Position numbers and translations under genes: made by a program. A model generated the notes under the pieces. The model made no database searches, was not told the DNA's origin, and was given only the letters and a program-made list of their open reading frames with translations. From Chloroflexota bacterium (GTDB taxonomy: Bacteria > Chloroflexota > Anaerolineae > Caldilineales > Caldilineaceae): a stretch of 9,496 nucleotides of DNA. Positions within the stretch are counted from its first letter, which is position 1; every line of letters begins with the position of its first letter. Positions 1-6,763 of the stretch are shown here, piece after piece. Location of the stretch: NCBI GenBank assembly GCA_003577005.1, contig QEUW01000310.1:1-9496 (forward strand), given 5' to 3'.

Positions 1-96
1 GAACTGGAAATCACCGACGTCGCCCAGCTCATGCGCATCCTCACCAAAATCGACCGCCTCCCCAACATCGTCAACGTCCGCCGCAAGATGAACTAG
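1..96 (+). CDS. relA: RelA/SpoT-family (p)ppGpp synthetase/hydrolase, C-terminal end of the ACT domain (5' truncated by window)
   Basis: Frame 1 is open from the first base to a TAG at 94-96 and gives 31 residues. They begin ELEITDVAQLMRILTKID and end IVNVRRKMN. The pattern of a beta strand (LEI), a helix with 'L..IL.KID.L', then 'I.NV.R' at the very C-terminus is what the regulatory ACT domain of long RelA/SpoT (Rel) proteins looks like. These cytoplasmic enzymes make and/or degrade the stringent-response alarmone (p)ppGpp, and the ACT domain takes part in ribosome or amino-acid sensing. The catalytic domains lie outside the window, so synthetase and hydrolase activity cannot be judged. Another ACT-ending protein is possible but less likely, because the 'V.RR' ending is typical of Rel. 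Confidence 0.75.
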   Translation, partial: ELEITDVAQLMRILTKIDRLPNIVNVRRKMN

Positions 97-98
97 AT

Positions 99-200
99 AA
101 TGGTCAATGGTCAATAGTCAATTGTTAATGATGCTCGTATGGGCTCGATCTCATTTACACTCATTTACAATTGACAATTGGCCGTTGACCGTTGACCATT
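99..200. repeat. Heptamer-based inverted repeat between convergent genes
   Basis: Left arm 99-124 is built of heptamers (AATGGTC AATGGTC AATAGTC AATTG). Right arm 175-200 is its imperfect reverse complement. The 26-bp arms match at 22 positions; in a plus-strand RNA three of the four differences become U-G wobbles, leaving one real mismatch. Weaker pairing continues inward (125-129 with 170-174). The loop contains a 10-bp tandem duplication, CTCATTTACA at 150-159 and 160-169. The element starts 3 bp after the upstream stop codon and overlaps the last two bases of the response regulator gene. It could act as a bidirectional transcription end signal, although there is no clean U-tract. Confidence 0.75.
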
Positions 201-903
201 AAATCAGGTTCAGCCGGTAGCCTGTGCCGCGAATGGTCTCGAGATAGACAGGGTTGGAGGGGTCGGGTTCGATGCGTTCGCGCAACCAGCGGATGTGGAC
301 ATCGAGCGTACGGGTGTCGTCGAGGTAGGCCGTATCCCAAATCAGATTCATGATGTCGCTGCGCTTGACAACCGAGTTGTGGCGCATCATCAGCATTTGC
401 AACAAGGCGCACTGTTTGGGCGTCATGGTATATTCGCCATTGGGGGTACGCACCGTACGGGTGGCAATGTTGAGTGAGATTGGGCCGCATTTGACCAGAT
501 AATCGGTGCAATTTTTTTGCACTCGATCAAGCGTCGCAAAAAACTGTTGGGCCGTTACAGGTATTTTGACCACGCCGTCAAAATGAACGGCCCTCTCCGG
601 TTCCGCAGTTGCCACGGCCAAAATAGAGACAGTAGGCAGACGGTAGCGCACCACCTCGCAAAAGCGCACCCGGCTTTCTGACTTCCTTTCCAGTTCCACT
701 ATCACGACTGCGGGTGGTTCGGTACGTACTCGCTGCAACGCCAAGCGCTGGTTACTGACTCGGGCAAAGGTCAACACCGGCTGCCGGCCTGTCCCTGTGT
801 GGGCCACTTGCTCGTTACGCTCGTCGATGAGCGCCTGTAGCGCATCAGCCAGCTTTAGCTTACGCCCTACATACAAGATCCGCATCACCTGGTTACCGGT
901 CAT
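199..903 (-). CDS. OmpR/PhoB-type winged-helix response regulator with a degenerate receiver domain
   Basis: Predicted cytoplasmic DNA-binding transcriptional regulator of 234 aa, the usual OmpR/PhoB length. Residues about 7-125 form a receiver-like fold (start MRILYVG). Residues about 138-234 are a winged helix with the family signatures 'TPKQCALLQML', 'TLDVHIRWLRERIE' and the ending 'IRGTGYRL'. The receiver is abnormal. The acidic pair expected after strand 1 is replaced by 'VGRK' (residues 12-15), and the phospho-acceptor Asp is replaced by Glu70 in 'VVIVELE'. The switch Thr99 and the conserved Lys113 appear to be kept. It is therefore probably not controlled by phosphotransfer, and Glu may mimic the phosphorylated state (inference). 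No histidine kinase is adjacent. The ATG at 903 lies about 38 nt after the predicted start of transcription; Met7 (885), which begins the canonical 'MRIL' strand, is an alternative start. Neither has a strong Shine-Dalgarno sequence. The targets are unknown. Confidence 0.88.
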   Translation of the reverse strand: MTGNQVMRILYVGRKLKLADALQALIDERNEQVAHTGTGRQPVLTFARVSNQRLALQRVRTEPPAVVIVELERKSESRVRFCEVVRYRLPTVSILAVATAEPERAVHFDGVVKIPVTAQQFFATLDRVQKNCTDYLVKCGPISLNIATRTVRTPNGEYTMTPKQCALLQMLMMRHNSVVKRSDIMNLIWDTAYLDDTRTLDVHIRWLRERIEPDPSNPVYLETIRGTGYRLNLI

Positions 904-947
904 GATCGCTCGTGCGCCCGCTGAGAGGAGAAAACTGAGGTTTCTCT

Positions 948-976
948 ATTATAGCCCGCTCACCCCAAATCTGCAA
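948..976 (-). promoter_or_regulatory. Predicted sigma70-type promoter for the response regulator
   Basis: On the minus strand a perfect TATAAT (948-953) is preceded at exactly 17 bp by TTGCAG (971-976), which matches the first three bases of the -35 consensus. The predicted start of transcription, near 941, leaves a leader of about 38 nt before the ATG at 903. The site lies in the 130-bp gap after pepF, so the regulator can be expressed separately from the pepF cluster. The rest of the gap holds only weak 4-5 bp stems (around 1007-1027) and no convincing terminator. Confidence 0.55.
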
Positions 977-1033
977 CCATCTCCTACCTTCGTTTGCCCC
1001 ACCCCATTGGGGAAGACAGGCCCTGTAGATACG

Positions 1034-2824
1034 CTATACGGTAATCGCCGCCAGATCGTCGATCATGGTGTTCACGACATCAAAACCACCCTGCCAGAAG
1101 GCGGGGTCAGCAATATCGATGTTGGCCTCGCTCAGAATCTCGACCGGCCGCGCCGAGCCGCCATAGGAGAGCAGCTTCATATAGCCCGGTTTGAAGGCGT
1201 CGCCTTCCTGCTGGTAGCGGCGGTAGAGCGAGAGGACGAGCAACTGGCCAAAGCTATAGGCGTAGCAATAGAAGGGAGTATGATAGATATGAGGGATCGA
1301 CACCCACTCGTACTGGAACTCGGGCGGGAGTTCGACGCTGTCGCCAAACTGCTGGCGCAGGTTGTTCATGTAATCGTCGTGTAGCTCCTCCGGTGACCGG
1401 TTCGCCATAATGGCCTCGTGCGCCTGTCGCTCAAACAGAACAAAGAAAGCCTGGCGCATCACGGTGGCGTACATATCATCCACGGCGGAGGCAAGCAGTT
1501 CGCGGCGCACCATCGGGTCGCGCTCCTCTGCCAGCAGCCGTTCGGTGAGCAGCATTTCGGCAAAGACCGAAGCTGTTTCCGCCAGCGGCAACGTTGGGTG
1601 CTGAGTGAGCACCGAGTGCTCCTCGGCCATCATGCTGTGGATGGCATGGCCCAGTTCGTGCGCCAGCGTAGCGACATCGCGAATCTTGCCAGTGTAGTTC
1701 ATCAAGACCCAGGGCGTTATGCTGGGAAGCACCGTCGAGCAAAAGGCGCCGCCGCGTTTGCCTTTGCGCACCTCGCTGTCGATGTGATTTTCAGAAAAAA
1801 CACGCGCCGCCTGGCGGGCAAAAGTTGGGTGAAAGCGCTCGAAGGTGTCCAACACGGTCTCAACTGCGTCGCTGTAGTCCACCTGGCGGTCGGAGCTGGT
1901 CAGTGGGGCGTAGATGTCGTAGCGGCGCAGCTTCTCCAGACCGATCCAGTCGGCCTTGAGTTTGAAGTAGCGCTGGAAGATATCAACGTTCGCCTGCGAG
2001 ACTTCCAGCAGCGCATCGACGGCAGCATCGGGGATGTCATTGGAGATGTTACGCACGGCAATCGGCGAACTGTACTTGCGCAGGCTGACCTGCTCGTTGT
2101 GCCAGTCACGCACCCGGTTGACGTAGACCTGCGCCAGGATGTTGGCCTCTTTCTCGTAAACCCGGTAGAGTTCCTGGTAGGCGGCGGCGCGCAATTCGGG
2201 CCGGGGAGAATGAACATAGCTCATGAGCGCATCACGCGTCAGCGTCTTGACCTCGCCATCCACTTCGAGGTTGAATTCGAGGCGGTTGGTCAACATAGAG
2301 TAAAGCGTGAGCACCGCCTCCATACCGTTGGCGTCTTTGAGATTGATAATCTGCTCGGATTTCTCATCCAACGTGTAGGGCTTGGTACGCCGCAGGTCGG
2401 TCAGGTAAAAGCGGTAATCGGCGTTCTCATCACCGGATGGGAGCAGCGCCTCTGCCTCTTCATCGCTCAACTCTTTCCACCAAAGGTCAAAAAAGAGGAC
2501 ACGGTTCTGCACATCGGTGTAGACCTGTTGTATGCGGTTGCGGTAGGTCAGCGCAGCCGGCGACTGCGTATCGGCCGAAAACCAGAGGCTGCCGTAGGCG
2601 GCAAGCTTGTAAACCTGTTCGGCGATGGCCTCGTATTGCCGCAGCAAGGCAAGAAAGTCGGCTGGCTCGATGTCGGGCCGGAGCCGCTCGCGCTGGGTGA
2701 CAAAGGATTGCACATTCTCCTCCAGCGCGGCCAGCCGGTCGCTGACCACGGCCTCATCGGTTGAGGGTAAAAGTTCAGATAGGTCCCACTGAGAGAGTTG
2801 AAAAGATCGATTGTTTGTCATCAT
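1034..2824 (-). CDS. pepF: Oligoendopeptidase F (M3 family zinc metallopeptidase)
   Basis: Cytoplasmic zinc endopeptidase that cuts short peptides and so takes part in peptide turnover. At 596 aa it has the usual PepF length. The all-helical N-terminal half runs from the start (QWDLSELLPS), and the M3 catalytic domain follows. The zinc site is visible: HELGH at residues 389-393, with Glu416 in 'ETASVFAEML' as third ligand. The substrate-binding and transition-state segment 'IPHIYHTPFYCYAYSFG' follows at about 510-526 and supplies the conserved His and Tyr residues. No signal peptide is seen. It is the last gene of the acnA-DUF29-DUF29-pepF cluster and starts 30 bp after the second DUF29 stop, with no room for a clear promoter of its own. 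Two ATG codons lie in a row (2822-2824 and 2819-2821). The weak GGA at 2827-2829 is better spaced for the second, so the protein may be one residue shorter. All key residues are intact. Confidence 0.95.
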   Translation of the reverse strand: MMTNNRSFQLSQWDLSELLPSTDEAVVSDRLAALEENVQSFVTQRERLRPDIEPADFLALLRQYEAIAEQVYKLAAYGSLWFSADTQSPAALTYRNRIQQVYTDVQNRVLFFDLWWKELSDEEAEALLPSGDENADYRFYLTDLRRTKPYTLDEKSEQIINLKDANGMEAVLTLYSMLTNRLEFNLEVDGEVKTLTRDALMSYVHSPRPELRAAAYQELYRVYEKEANILAQVYVNRVRDWHNEQVSLRKYSSPIAVRNISNDIPDAAVDALLEVSQANVDIFQRYFKLKADWIGLEKLRRYDIYAPLTSSDRQVDYSDAVETVLDTFERFHPTFARQAARVFSENHIDSEVRKGKRGGAFCSTVLPSITPWVLMNYTGKIRDVATLAHELGHAIHSMMAEEHSVLTQHPTLPLAETASVFAEMLLTERLLAEERDPMVRRELLASAVDDMYATVMRQAFFVLFERQAHEAIMANRSPEELHDDYMNNLRQQFGDSVELPPEFQYEWVSIPHIYHTPFYCYAYSFGQLLVLSLYRRYQQEGDAFKPGYMKLLSYGGSARPVEILSEANIDIADPAFWQGGFDVVNTMIDDLAAITV

Positions 2825-2854
2825 TTTCCAAAACCAGGTTCCGTAGTTGTCAAA

Positions 2855-3283
2855 TTACTGAGCGTCCACGATCATGCGCAATGTCTGTTCTTTGATCTGC
2901 TCCTCGTCGACCAGCTCGGCCAGTTCGGGCGGGTCATAACGCCCCTCAAAGGCTTCCAGCGATGCCAGCCGGAGCGCGTTTGCGTATATCTCGTCTATCG
3001 CGCCTTGCAGTTCATCCACTTCCAGATAATAGCCGCCTGCCTTCCTACGCTTGTTTGAGCGGACAATCTGATCGACTGCGTTCTGAATCGAAATCTCCCA
3101 AGAACGCGTGGTGCGCTGCTCAGCGTGCTGTTTGATCAAATGCAAGAGGAGAATCTGCAAAAAGCTTTGAATCTTGTTGACCTTGTCGCTATAGCTCATC
3201 TCCTCCATCTCCCCTAAGAGCAGCAATGCCTCTGGGTAGCGTCCTTGCTCAATGAAGGTTCGCAGTTCTTGCAGTTCTTCCAT
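2855..3283 (-). CDS. DUF29 family protein, second tandem copy
   Basis: Protein of unknown function, 142 aa, predicted mostly helical and soluble. The N-terminal 'MEELQELRTFIEQGRYPEAL' helix pair is followed by 'LLLHLIKQHAEQRTTRSWEISIQNA', then a charged helical C-terminal half. The 'LLLHL.K ... RSW..SI.NA' core is the hallmark of DUF29, a family common in cyanobacteria and Chloroflexota and without an assigned reaction. I chose the ATG at 3283 rather than an upstream in-frame start at 3316 because GGAGG (3288-3292) sits just before it and the DUF29 similarity begins there. The neighbouring copy at 3330-3758 is the same length without indels and is identical at about 107 of 142 residues, so this is a tandem duplication. 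It lies between acnA and pepF on the same strand, 30 bp before pepF. No catalytic motif is evident. Confidence 0.85.
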   Translation of the reverse strand: MEELQELRTFIEQGRYPEALLLLGEMEEMSYSDKVNKIQSFLQILLLHLIKQHAEQRTTRSWEISIQNAVDQIVRSNKRRKAGGYYLEVDELQGAIDEIYANALRLASLEAFEGRYDPPELAELVDEEQIKEQTLRMIVDAQ

Positions 3284-3301
3284 ACCACCTCCGCTCGGTG
3301 G
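3284..3301 (-). promoter_or_regulatory. Shine-Dalgarno sequence of DUF29 copy 2 within a small hairpin
   Basis: On the minus strand CCACC (3297-3301), a 7-nt loop and GGTGG (3285-3289) form a 5-bp stem ending one base before the ATG. The strong ribosome site GGAGG (3288-3292) straddles loop and 3' arm. The same CCACC could instead pair with GGTG just upstream (about 3306-3311), so two mutually exclusive folds are possible. The site fixes the start at 3283. Any control by folding is inference. Confidence 0.45.
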
Positions 3302-3329
3302 CGCGCACCACACCAATGATGTACGCCGA

Positions 3330-3758
3330 CTACTGAGCTTCCAAAATCATCTCCAACGCTTGTTCTTTGACCTGCACCTCATCGACCATCTCGGCTAATT
3401 CAGGCGGGTCATAACGGCCCTCAAAGGCTTCTATTGAAGCCAAGTCGAGTGCGACGGCATATCTTTCATCGATCGCTTCTTGTAACTCTTCGACAGTCAG
3501 GTGATATCCACCGGCTTTGCGCCGTTTATTTGTGGCGGAAATTTCACGGAGTGCATTCCGGATCGAAACTTCCCAGGAACGAGTCGAGCGTTGCTCGGCG
3601 TGCTGCTTGATCAAATGTAACAACAGGATGGTCAAAAAACTGCCGATCTTGTTGACCTTATCTTCGTGGCTCATCTCATCTAATTCTCCGAGCAACACAA
3701 GGGCTTCAGGGTAGCGACCCTGTTCGATGAGCGCACGCAATTCAAGTAATTCTTGCAT
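3330..3758 (-). CDS. DUF29 family protein, first tandem copy
   Basis: Protein of unknown function, 142 aa and mostly helical, with the DUF29 core 'LLLHLIKQHAEQRSTRSWEV' at about residues 45-64. A strongly conserved 'NKRRKAGGY' block (77-85) and 'EAFEGRYDPPELAE' block (about 110-123) are shared with the downstream copy. The ATG at 3758 is preferred because GGAGA (3766-3770) lies 7 nt upstream and the similarity to copy 2 begins exactly there. A longer frame would need a TTG at 3818 with no support. It begins 56 bp after the acnA stop and ends 46 bp before copy 2, which suggests cotranscription with acnA. The coding DNA looks more AT-rich than acnA by eye, which may reflect a different origin. 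Most differences from copy 2 fall in the N-terminal turn, residues 70-76 and the C-terminal helix; the blocks above are unchanged. Confidence 0.85.
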   Translation of the reverse strand: MQELLELRALIEQGRYPEALVLLGELDEMSHEDKVNKIGSFLTILLLHLIKQHAEQRSTRSWEVSIRNALREISATNKRRKAGGYHLTVEELQEAIDERYAVALDLASIEAFEGRYDPPELAEMVDEVQVKEQALEMILEAQ

Positions 3759-3765
3759 ATCATCG

Positions 3766-3770
3766 TCTCC
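3766..3770 (-). promoter_or_regulatory. Ribosome binding site deciding the start of DUF29 copy 1
   Basis: GGAGA on the minus strand, 7 nt before the ATG at 3758. It supports the 142-aa start over the TTG-initiated 162-aa reading, whose extra 20 residues show no DUF29 similarity to the sister copy. Confidence 0.65.
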
Positions 3771-3814
3771 AAGTTGCTGGTGAATCCGGGGGCTGACCAC
3801 CAACAATCTGTTGC

Positions 3815-6535
3815 TCAACTGGCCGCCAGCCGGCGCAGCACCGTGTGCAGAATGCCACCGTTCTTGTAATAATTGACTTCCACCGGCGTGTCGATGCGGC
3901 TGATGACCTTGAACTCCTTGACAAGGCCGCGCTCATCGGTGGCGCGGACGGTATATTCCTGGCCCGGATGCATCTCATCGCTCAGGCCCAAAATGTCATA
4001 GGTCTCGAAGCCAGAGAGGTCCAGCTTGCTCACACCTTCGCCTGGCATAAACTGGAGAGGCAACACCCCCATGCCGACGAGGTTGCTGCGATGGATGCGC
4101 TCGAAACTCTCGGCGATGACTGCCCGCACCCCCAGCAACTGCGGCCCCTTGGCGGCCCAGTCGCGGCTGGAGCCGGTACCGTACTCCCGACCGGCCAACA
4201 CGATCAGCGGCGTCTTATCGGCCTGGTATTGCATGGCGGCATCATAGATAGACATCTTTTGCATGGACGGGATATAGACTGTATTGCCGCCTTCCTCGCC
4301 GTCGAGCATCTGATTTTTGATGCGGATATTGGCAAAGGTGCCGCGCATCATGATCTCGTGGTTGCCCCGGCGGCTGCCATAGCTATTCCACTCTGAACGG
4401 GGGATGCCCCGTTCGGTGAGATATTGACCGGCTGGACTATTGGGTGCAATGGACCCGGCCGGGCTAATATGGTCGGTAGTGGTGCTGTCGGGCATGATGG
4501 CAAGACAGCGCGCTCCCACGATCGGCTGTACCGGCGGCACCTCCAGGGTGAGGTCGGTAAAGAACGGAGGTTCCTTGACGTAGGTGCTCTCTGGGTCCCA
4601 CTGGAAGAGCGCGCCACCGGCGACAGGCACCTGGTTGAACTGCTCGTTGCCGGTGAAGACGTTGGCATATTGCTCGCGGAACATCTCCGGCTTGAGGCTG
4701 CGGCGGATGGCGCTTTTGATCTCCTCTTGCGCCGGCCAGATGTCGCGCAAGTAGACGGGGGCGCCGTTGGGGTCATAGCCGAGCGGGTCGTTGTCTAGAT
4801 CGATGTTGACCGTGCCGGCGATGGCAAAAGCCACCACCAACGGAGGCGAGGCCAGAAAGTTGGCGCGCACATCGGGGTTGATGCGCCCCTCGAAGTTGCG
4901 ATTGCCACTGAGCACAGCCGCCGCCACCAGATTGCCCTCGCTGATGGCCTGGGTGATATGATCGGGTAACGGGCCGCTGTTGCCGATGCAGGTGGTACAG
5001 CCATAGCCGACTGTATGAAAGTTGAGCGCTTCCAGATAAGGTGTCAACCCCGCCTCTTCAAGATAACGGGTCACCACCTTGCTGCCCGGCGCCATGCTCG
5101 TCTTGACCCACGGCTTTACATCCAGCCCGCGCTCGACCGCTTTTTTGGCCAGCAGCCCGGCGCCCACCATCACACTGGGGTTGCTGGTATTGGTACAGGA
5201 GGTGATAGCGGCGATAACCACGCTGCCGTGGGTCAACTCAAAGCTGGACTGGGCGCCCGGCGCGCCACAACTGACCTCGACACGCGTCTGGATCTCGCTG
5301 TCCGACAGGCCAAAACCCTGCGGCCCGACCGGCGCGGGCAGGATCGCTGCCCAACGCTCTTTTAGCTGGCTAAGTTCAATGCGGTCCTGCGGACGTTTGG
5401 GGCCGGCCAGGCTGGGTGTCAGCGAACTCATATCGAGTTCGAGCGTGTCGGAGTAGAGCGGGTCGGGTGTCTCACTGGTACGGAAGAGCTGTTGCTCCTT
5501 CATGTATCGTTCCACCAACTCGACCTGCTCTTCGCTGCGCCCGGTGCCGATGAGGTAGCGTAATGTCTCGTCATCGACCGGGAAGAAGCCCATGGTAGCG
5601 CCATATTCGGGCGCCATATTCCCGATCGTGGCGCGATCCGGCAGGCTGAGTTTGTCCAGACCAGGGCCGTAGAACTCGACAAACTTATCGACCACGCCCT
5701 TCTTGCGCAACATCTCGGTGACGCGCAGCACGAGGTCGGTGGCGGTGGCGCCATCGGGCAGTTCACCTGTGAGCTTGAAGCCGACAACTTCGGGCAGCAG
5801 CATGTAGATGGGTTGGCCCAGCATCACGGCTTCGGCCTCGATGCCCCCGACGCCCCAACCTAACACCCCCAGACCGTTGATCATGGTCGTGTGGCTGTCG
5901 GTGCCCACGAGCGAATCGGGGTAGGCCACCTCCATTCCATTGTGCGGGCCCAGGAGAACAACCTGCGCCAGATATTCGAGGTTGACCTGATGGACAATCC
6001 CGGTAGCAGGGGGGACGACGCGGAAGTTGTCGAAAGCCGTCTGGCCCCACTTGAGAAACTCATAGCGTTCGCGATTGCGCTCGAACTCACGCTCGGCGTT
6101 GTACGAAAGCGCCAGGACACTGCCAAAGCGATCCACCTGGACGCTGTGATCGACGACCAGATCCACCGGTACCAGCGGATTGACCTTGCGCGGGTCTCCA
6201 CCCAGCCGGGCCATGGCTCCTCGCAGCGCCGCCAGGTCGACGACGCTGGGCACGCCGGTGAAGTCTTGTAACACAACACGCGCCGGCTTGAAGGGGATCT
6301 CAACGCTCGCAGCGCTTTCTGGGCTCCAGCGCGCAATCGTTTCGACGGCTTCGCGCGTGATCTCAAATCCATCCGCCTGACGTAACGCCGCCTCGAGCAG
6401 CACCCGGATCGAAAAGGGCAGGCGCGCAATCGTCGTTATACCCGCATCTTCCAAGGCAGAGAGACGATAGATCACCGCCTGCCCGCTGCCGGTGTCAAAA
6501 GTATCTTTGGCATTGAAATAATTCTGGGCGACCAT
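3815..6535 (-). CDS. acnA: Aconitate hydratase, AcnA/IRP1 type
   Basis: Cytoplasmic [4Fe-4S] enzyme that interconverts citrate and isocitrate through cis-aconitate in the TCA cycle. At 906 aa it has the full length of the AcnA/IRP1 branch. The N-terminal half carries '[12 protein letters not shown]' (about 124-135) and '[25 protein letters not shown]' (about 211-235). The cluster cysteines are Cys447 in '[13 protein letters not shown]' and Cys513/Cys516 in '[13 protein letters not shown]'. The C-terminal swivel domain follows the linker and contains '[16 protein letters not shown]' (about 681-696) and the substrate-binding '[16 protein letters not shown]' (782-797). Nothing is missing or truncated. 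An AAGGA Shine-Dalgarno sequence (6542-6546) precedes the ATG. It is the first gene of the minus-strand cluster acnA-DUF29-DUF29-pepF and is divergent from the dehydratase gene at 6764. AcnA-type apo-enzymes are known to bind mRNA in some bacteria; that is family knowledge and is not shown here. Confidence 0.97.
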   Translation of the reverse strand: MVAQNYFNAKDTFDTGSGQAVIYRLSALEDAGITTIARLPFSIRVLLEAALRQADGFEITREAVETIARWSPESAASVEIPFKPARVVLQDFTGVPSVVDLAALRGAMARLGGDPRKVNPLVPVDLVVDHSVQVDRFGSVLALSYNAEREFERNRERYEFLKWGQTAFDNFRVVPPATGIVHQVNLEYLAQVVLLGPHNGMEVAYPDSLVGTDSHTTMINGLGVLGWGVGGIEAEAVMLGQPIYMLLPEVVGFKLTGELPDGATATDLVLRVTEMLRKKGVVDKFVEFYGPGLDKLSLPDRATIGNMAPEYGATMGFFPVDDETLRYLIGTGRSEEQVELVERYMKEQQLFRTSETPDPLYSDTLELDMSSLTPSLAGPKRPQDRIELSQLKERWAAILPAPVGPQGFGLSDSEIQTRVEVSCGAPGAQSSFELTHGSVVIAAITSCTNTSNPSVMVGAGLLAKKAVERGLDVKPWVKTSMAPGSKVVTRYLEEAGLTPYLEALNFHTVGYGCTTCIGNSGPLPDHITQAISEGNLVAAAVLSGNRNFEGRINPDVRANFLASPPLVVAFAIAGTVNIDLDNDPLGYDPNGAPVYLRDIWPAQEEIKSAIRRSLKPEMFREQYANVFTGNEQFNQVPVAGGALFQWDPESTYVKEPPFFTDLTLEVPPVQPIVGARCLAIMPDSTTTDHISPAGSIAPNSPAGQYLTERGIPRSEWNSYGSRRGNHEIMMRGTFANIRIKNQMLDGEEGGNTVYIPSMQKMSIYDAAMQYQADKTPLIVLAGREYGTGSSRDWAAKGPQLLGVRAVIAESFERIHRSNLVGMGVLPLQFMPGEGVSKLDLSGFETYDILGLSDEMHPGQEYTVRATDERGLVKEFKVISRIDTPVEVNYYKNGGILHTVLRRLAAS

Positions 6536-6572
6536 GTGATTTCCTTTCAGCAGGGGTGCGTAGCGTTTCGAT

Positions 6573-6602
6573 TTTATACAATCATACCAGGTTCACAGGC
6601 AA
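6573..6602 (-). promoter_or_regulatory. Predicted promoter of the acnA cluster
   Basis: On the minus strand TATAAA (6573-6578) follows TTGCCT (6597-6602) after an 18-bp spacer, matching the consensus at 5 of 6 and 4 of 6 positions. The start of transcription would be near 6566, giving a leader of about 30 nt before the ATG at 6535. It is the best candidate in the 228-bp divergent gap and would serve the whole acnA-DUF29-DUF29-pepF cluster. Confidence 0.45.
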
Positions 6603-6615
6603 GAAACGAAAAAGT

Positions 6616-6626
6616 CAGCCTGGCTG
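6616..6626. other. Perfect 11-bp palindrome upstream of acnA, possible operator
   Basis: CAGCC-T-GGCTG is a perfect inverted repeat lying 13 bp upstream of the proposed acnA -35 box, in the middle of the divergent gap. Its position would suit an activator or repressor site, but no family consensus is recognised and a palindrome this short can arise by chance. Confidence 0.2.
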
Positions 6627-6701
6627 CGCAACAAGTGCACCGCCTTTACCGGACGCGCCTTATGGACACGTATATGCGCGCGCCTCAAAATATGCCCCAA
6701 A

Positions 6702-6731
6702 TTGGATAATTGCGTGACTCTGTCTTATACT
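6702..6731 (+). promoter_or_regulatory. Predicted promoter of the MR/MLE dehydratase gene
   Basis: TATACT (6726-6731) matches the -10 consensus at 5 of 6 positions and follows TTGGAT (6702-6707) after an 18-bp spacer. The leader to the ATG at 6764 would be about 26 nt. The -35 element overlaps a small palindrome, AATT-GGAT-AATT (6700-6711), which could be an operator. Confidence 0.45.
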
Positions 6732-6750
6732 GAACGCATACCCTTTATCT

Positions 6751-6755
6751 GGAGG
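6751..6755 (+). promoter_or_regulatory. Strong ribosome binding site of the dehydratase gene
   Basis: GGAGG, 8 nt before the ATG at 6764. It fixes the start and suggests efficient translation. Confidence 0.75.
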
Positions 6756-6763
6756 AAAAGAGC

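Noticed and set aside
1007..1027. CCCC-ATT-GGGG and ACAGG-CCTGT stems after pepF as a terminator
   Set aside because: Stems of 4-5 bp without a U-tract do not support a rho-independent terminator call.
797..1384. Plus-strand open frame of 195 aa spanning the gap between the response regulator and pepF
   Set aside because: It overlaps the ends of both real genes in antisense and crosses the predicted promoter. No domain is recognisable.
1418..2764. Long plus-strand open frame (448 aa) opposite pepF
   Set aside because: It lies wholly antisense to an intact M3 peptidase, has no recognisable domain, and has no ribosome site. It is a codon-bias mirror of pepF.
3801..3813. CAACA-ATC-TGTTG hairpin just after the acnA stop as a terminator
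   Set aside because: A 5-bp AT-rich stem without a U-tract is too weak, and the next gene follows closely on the same strand.
3759..3818. N-terminal extension of DUF29 copy 1 from a TTG at 3818
   Set aside because: The extra 20 residues have no counterpart in the DUF29 core, and the ATG at 3758 has a well-spaced ribosome site.
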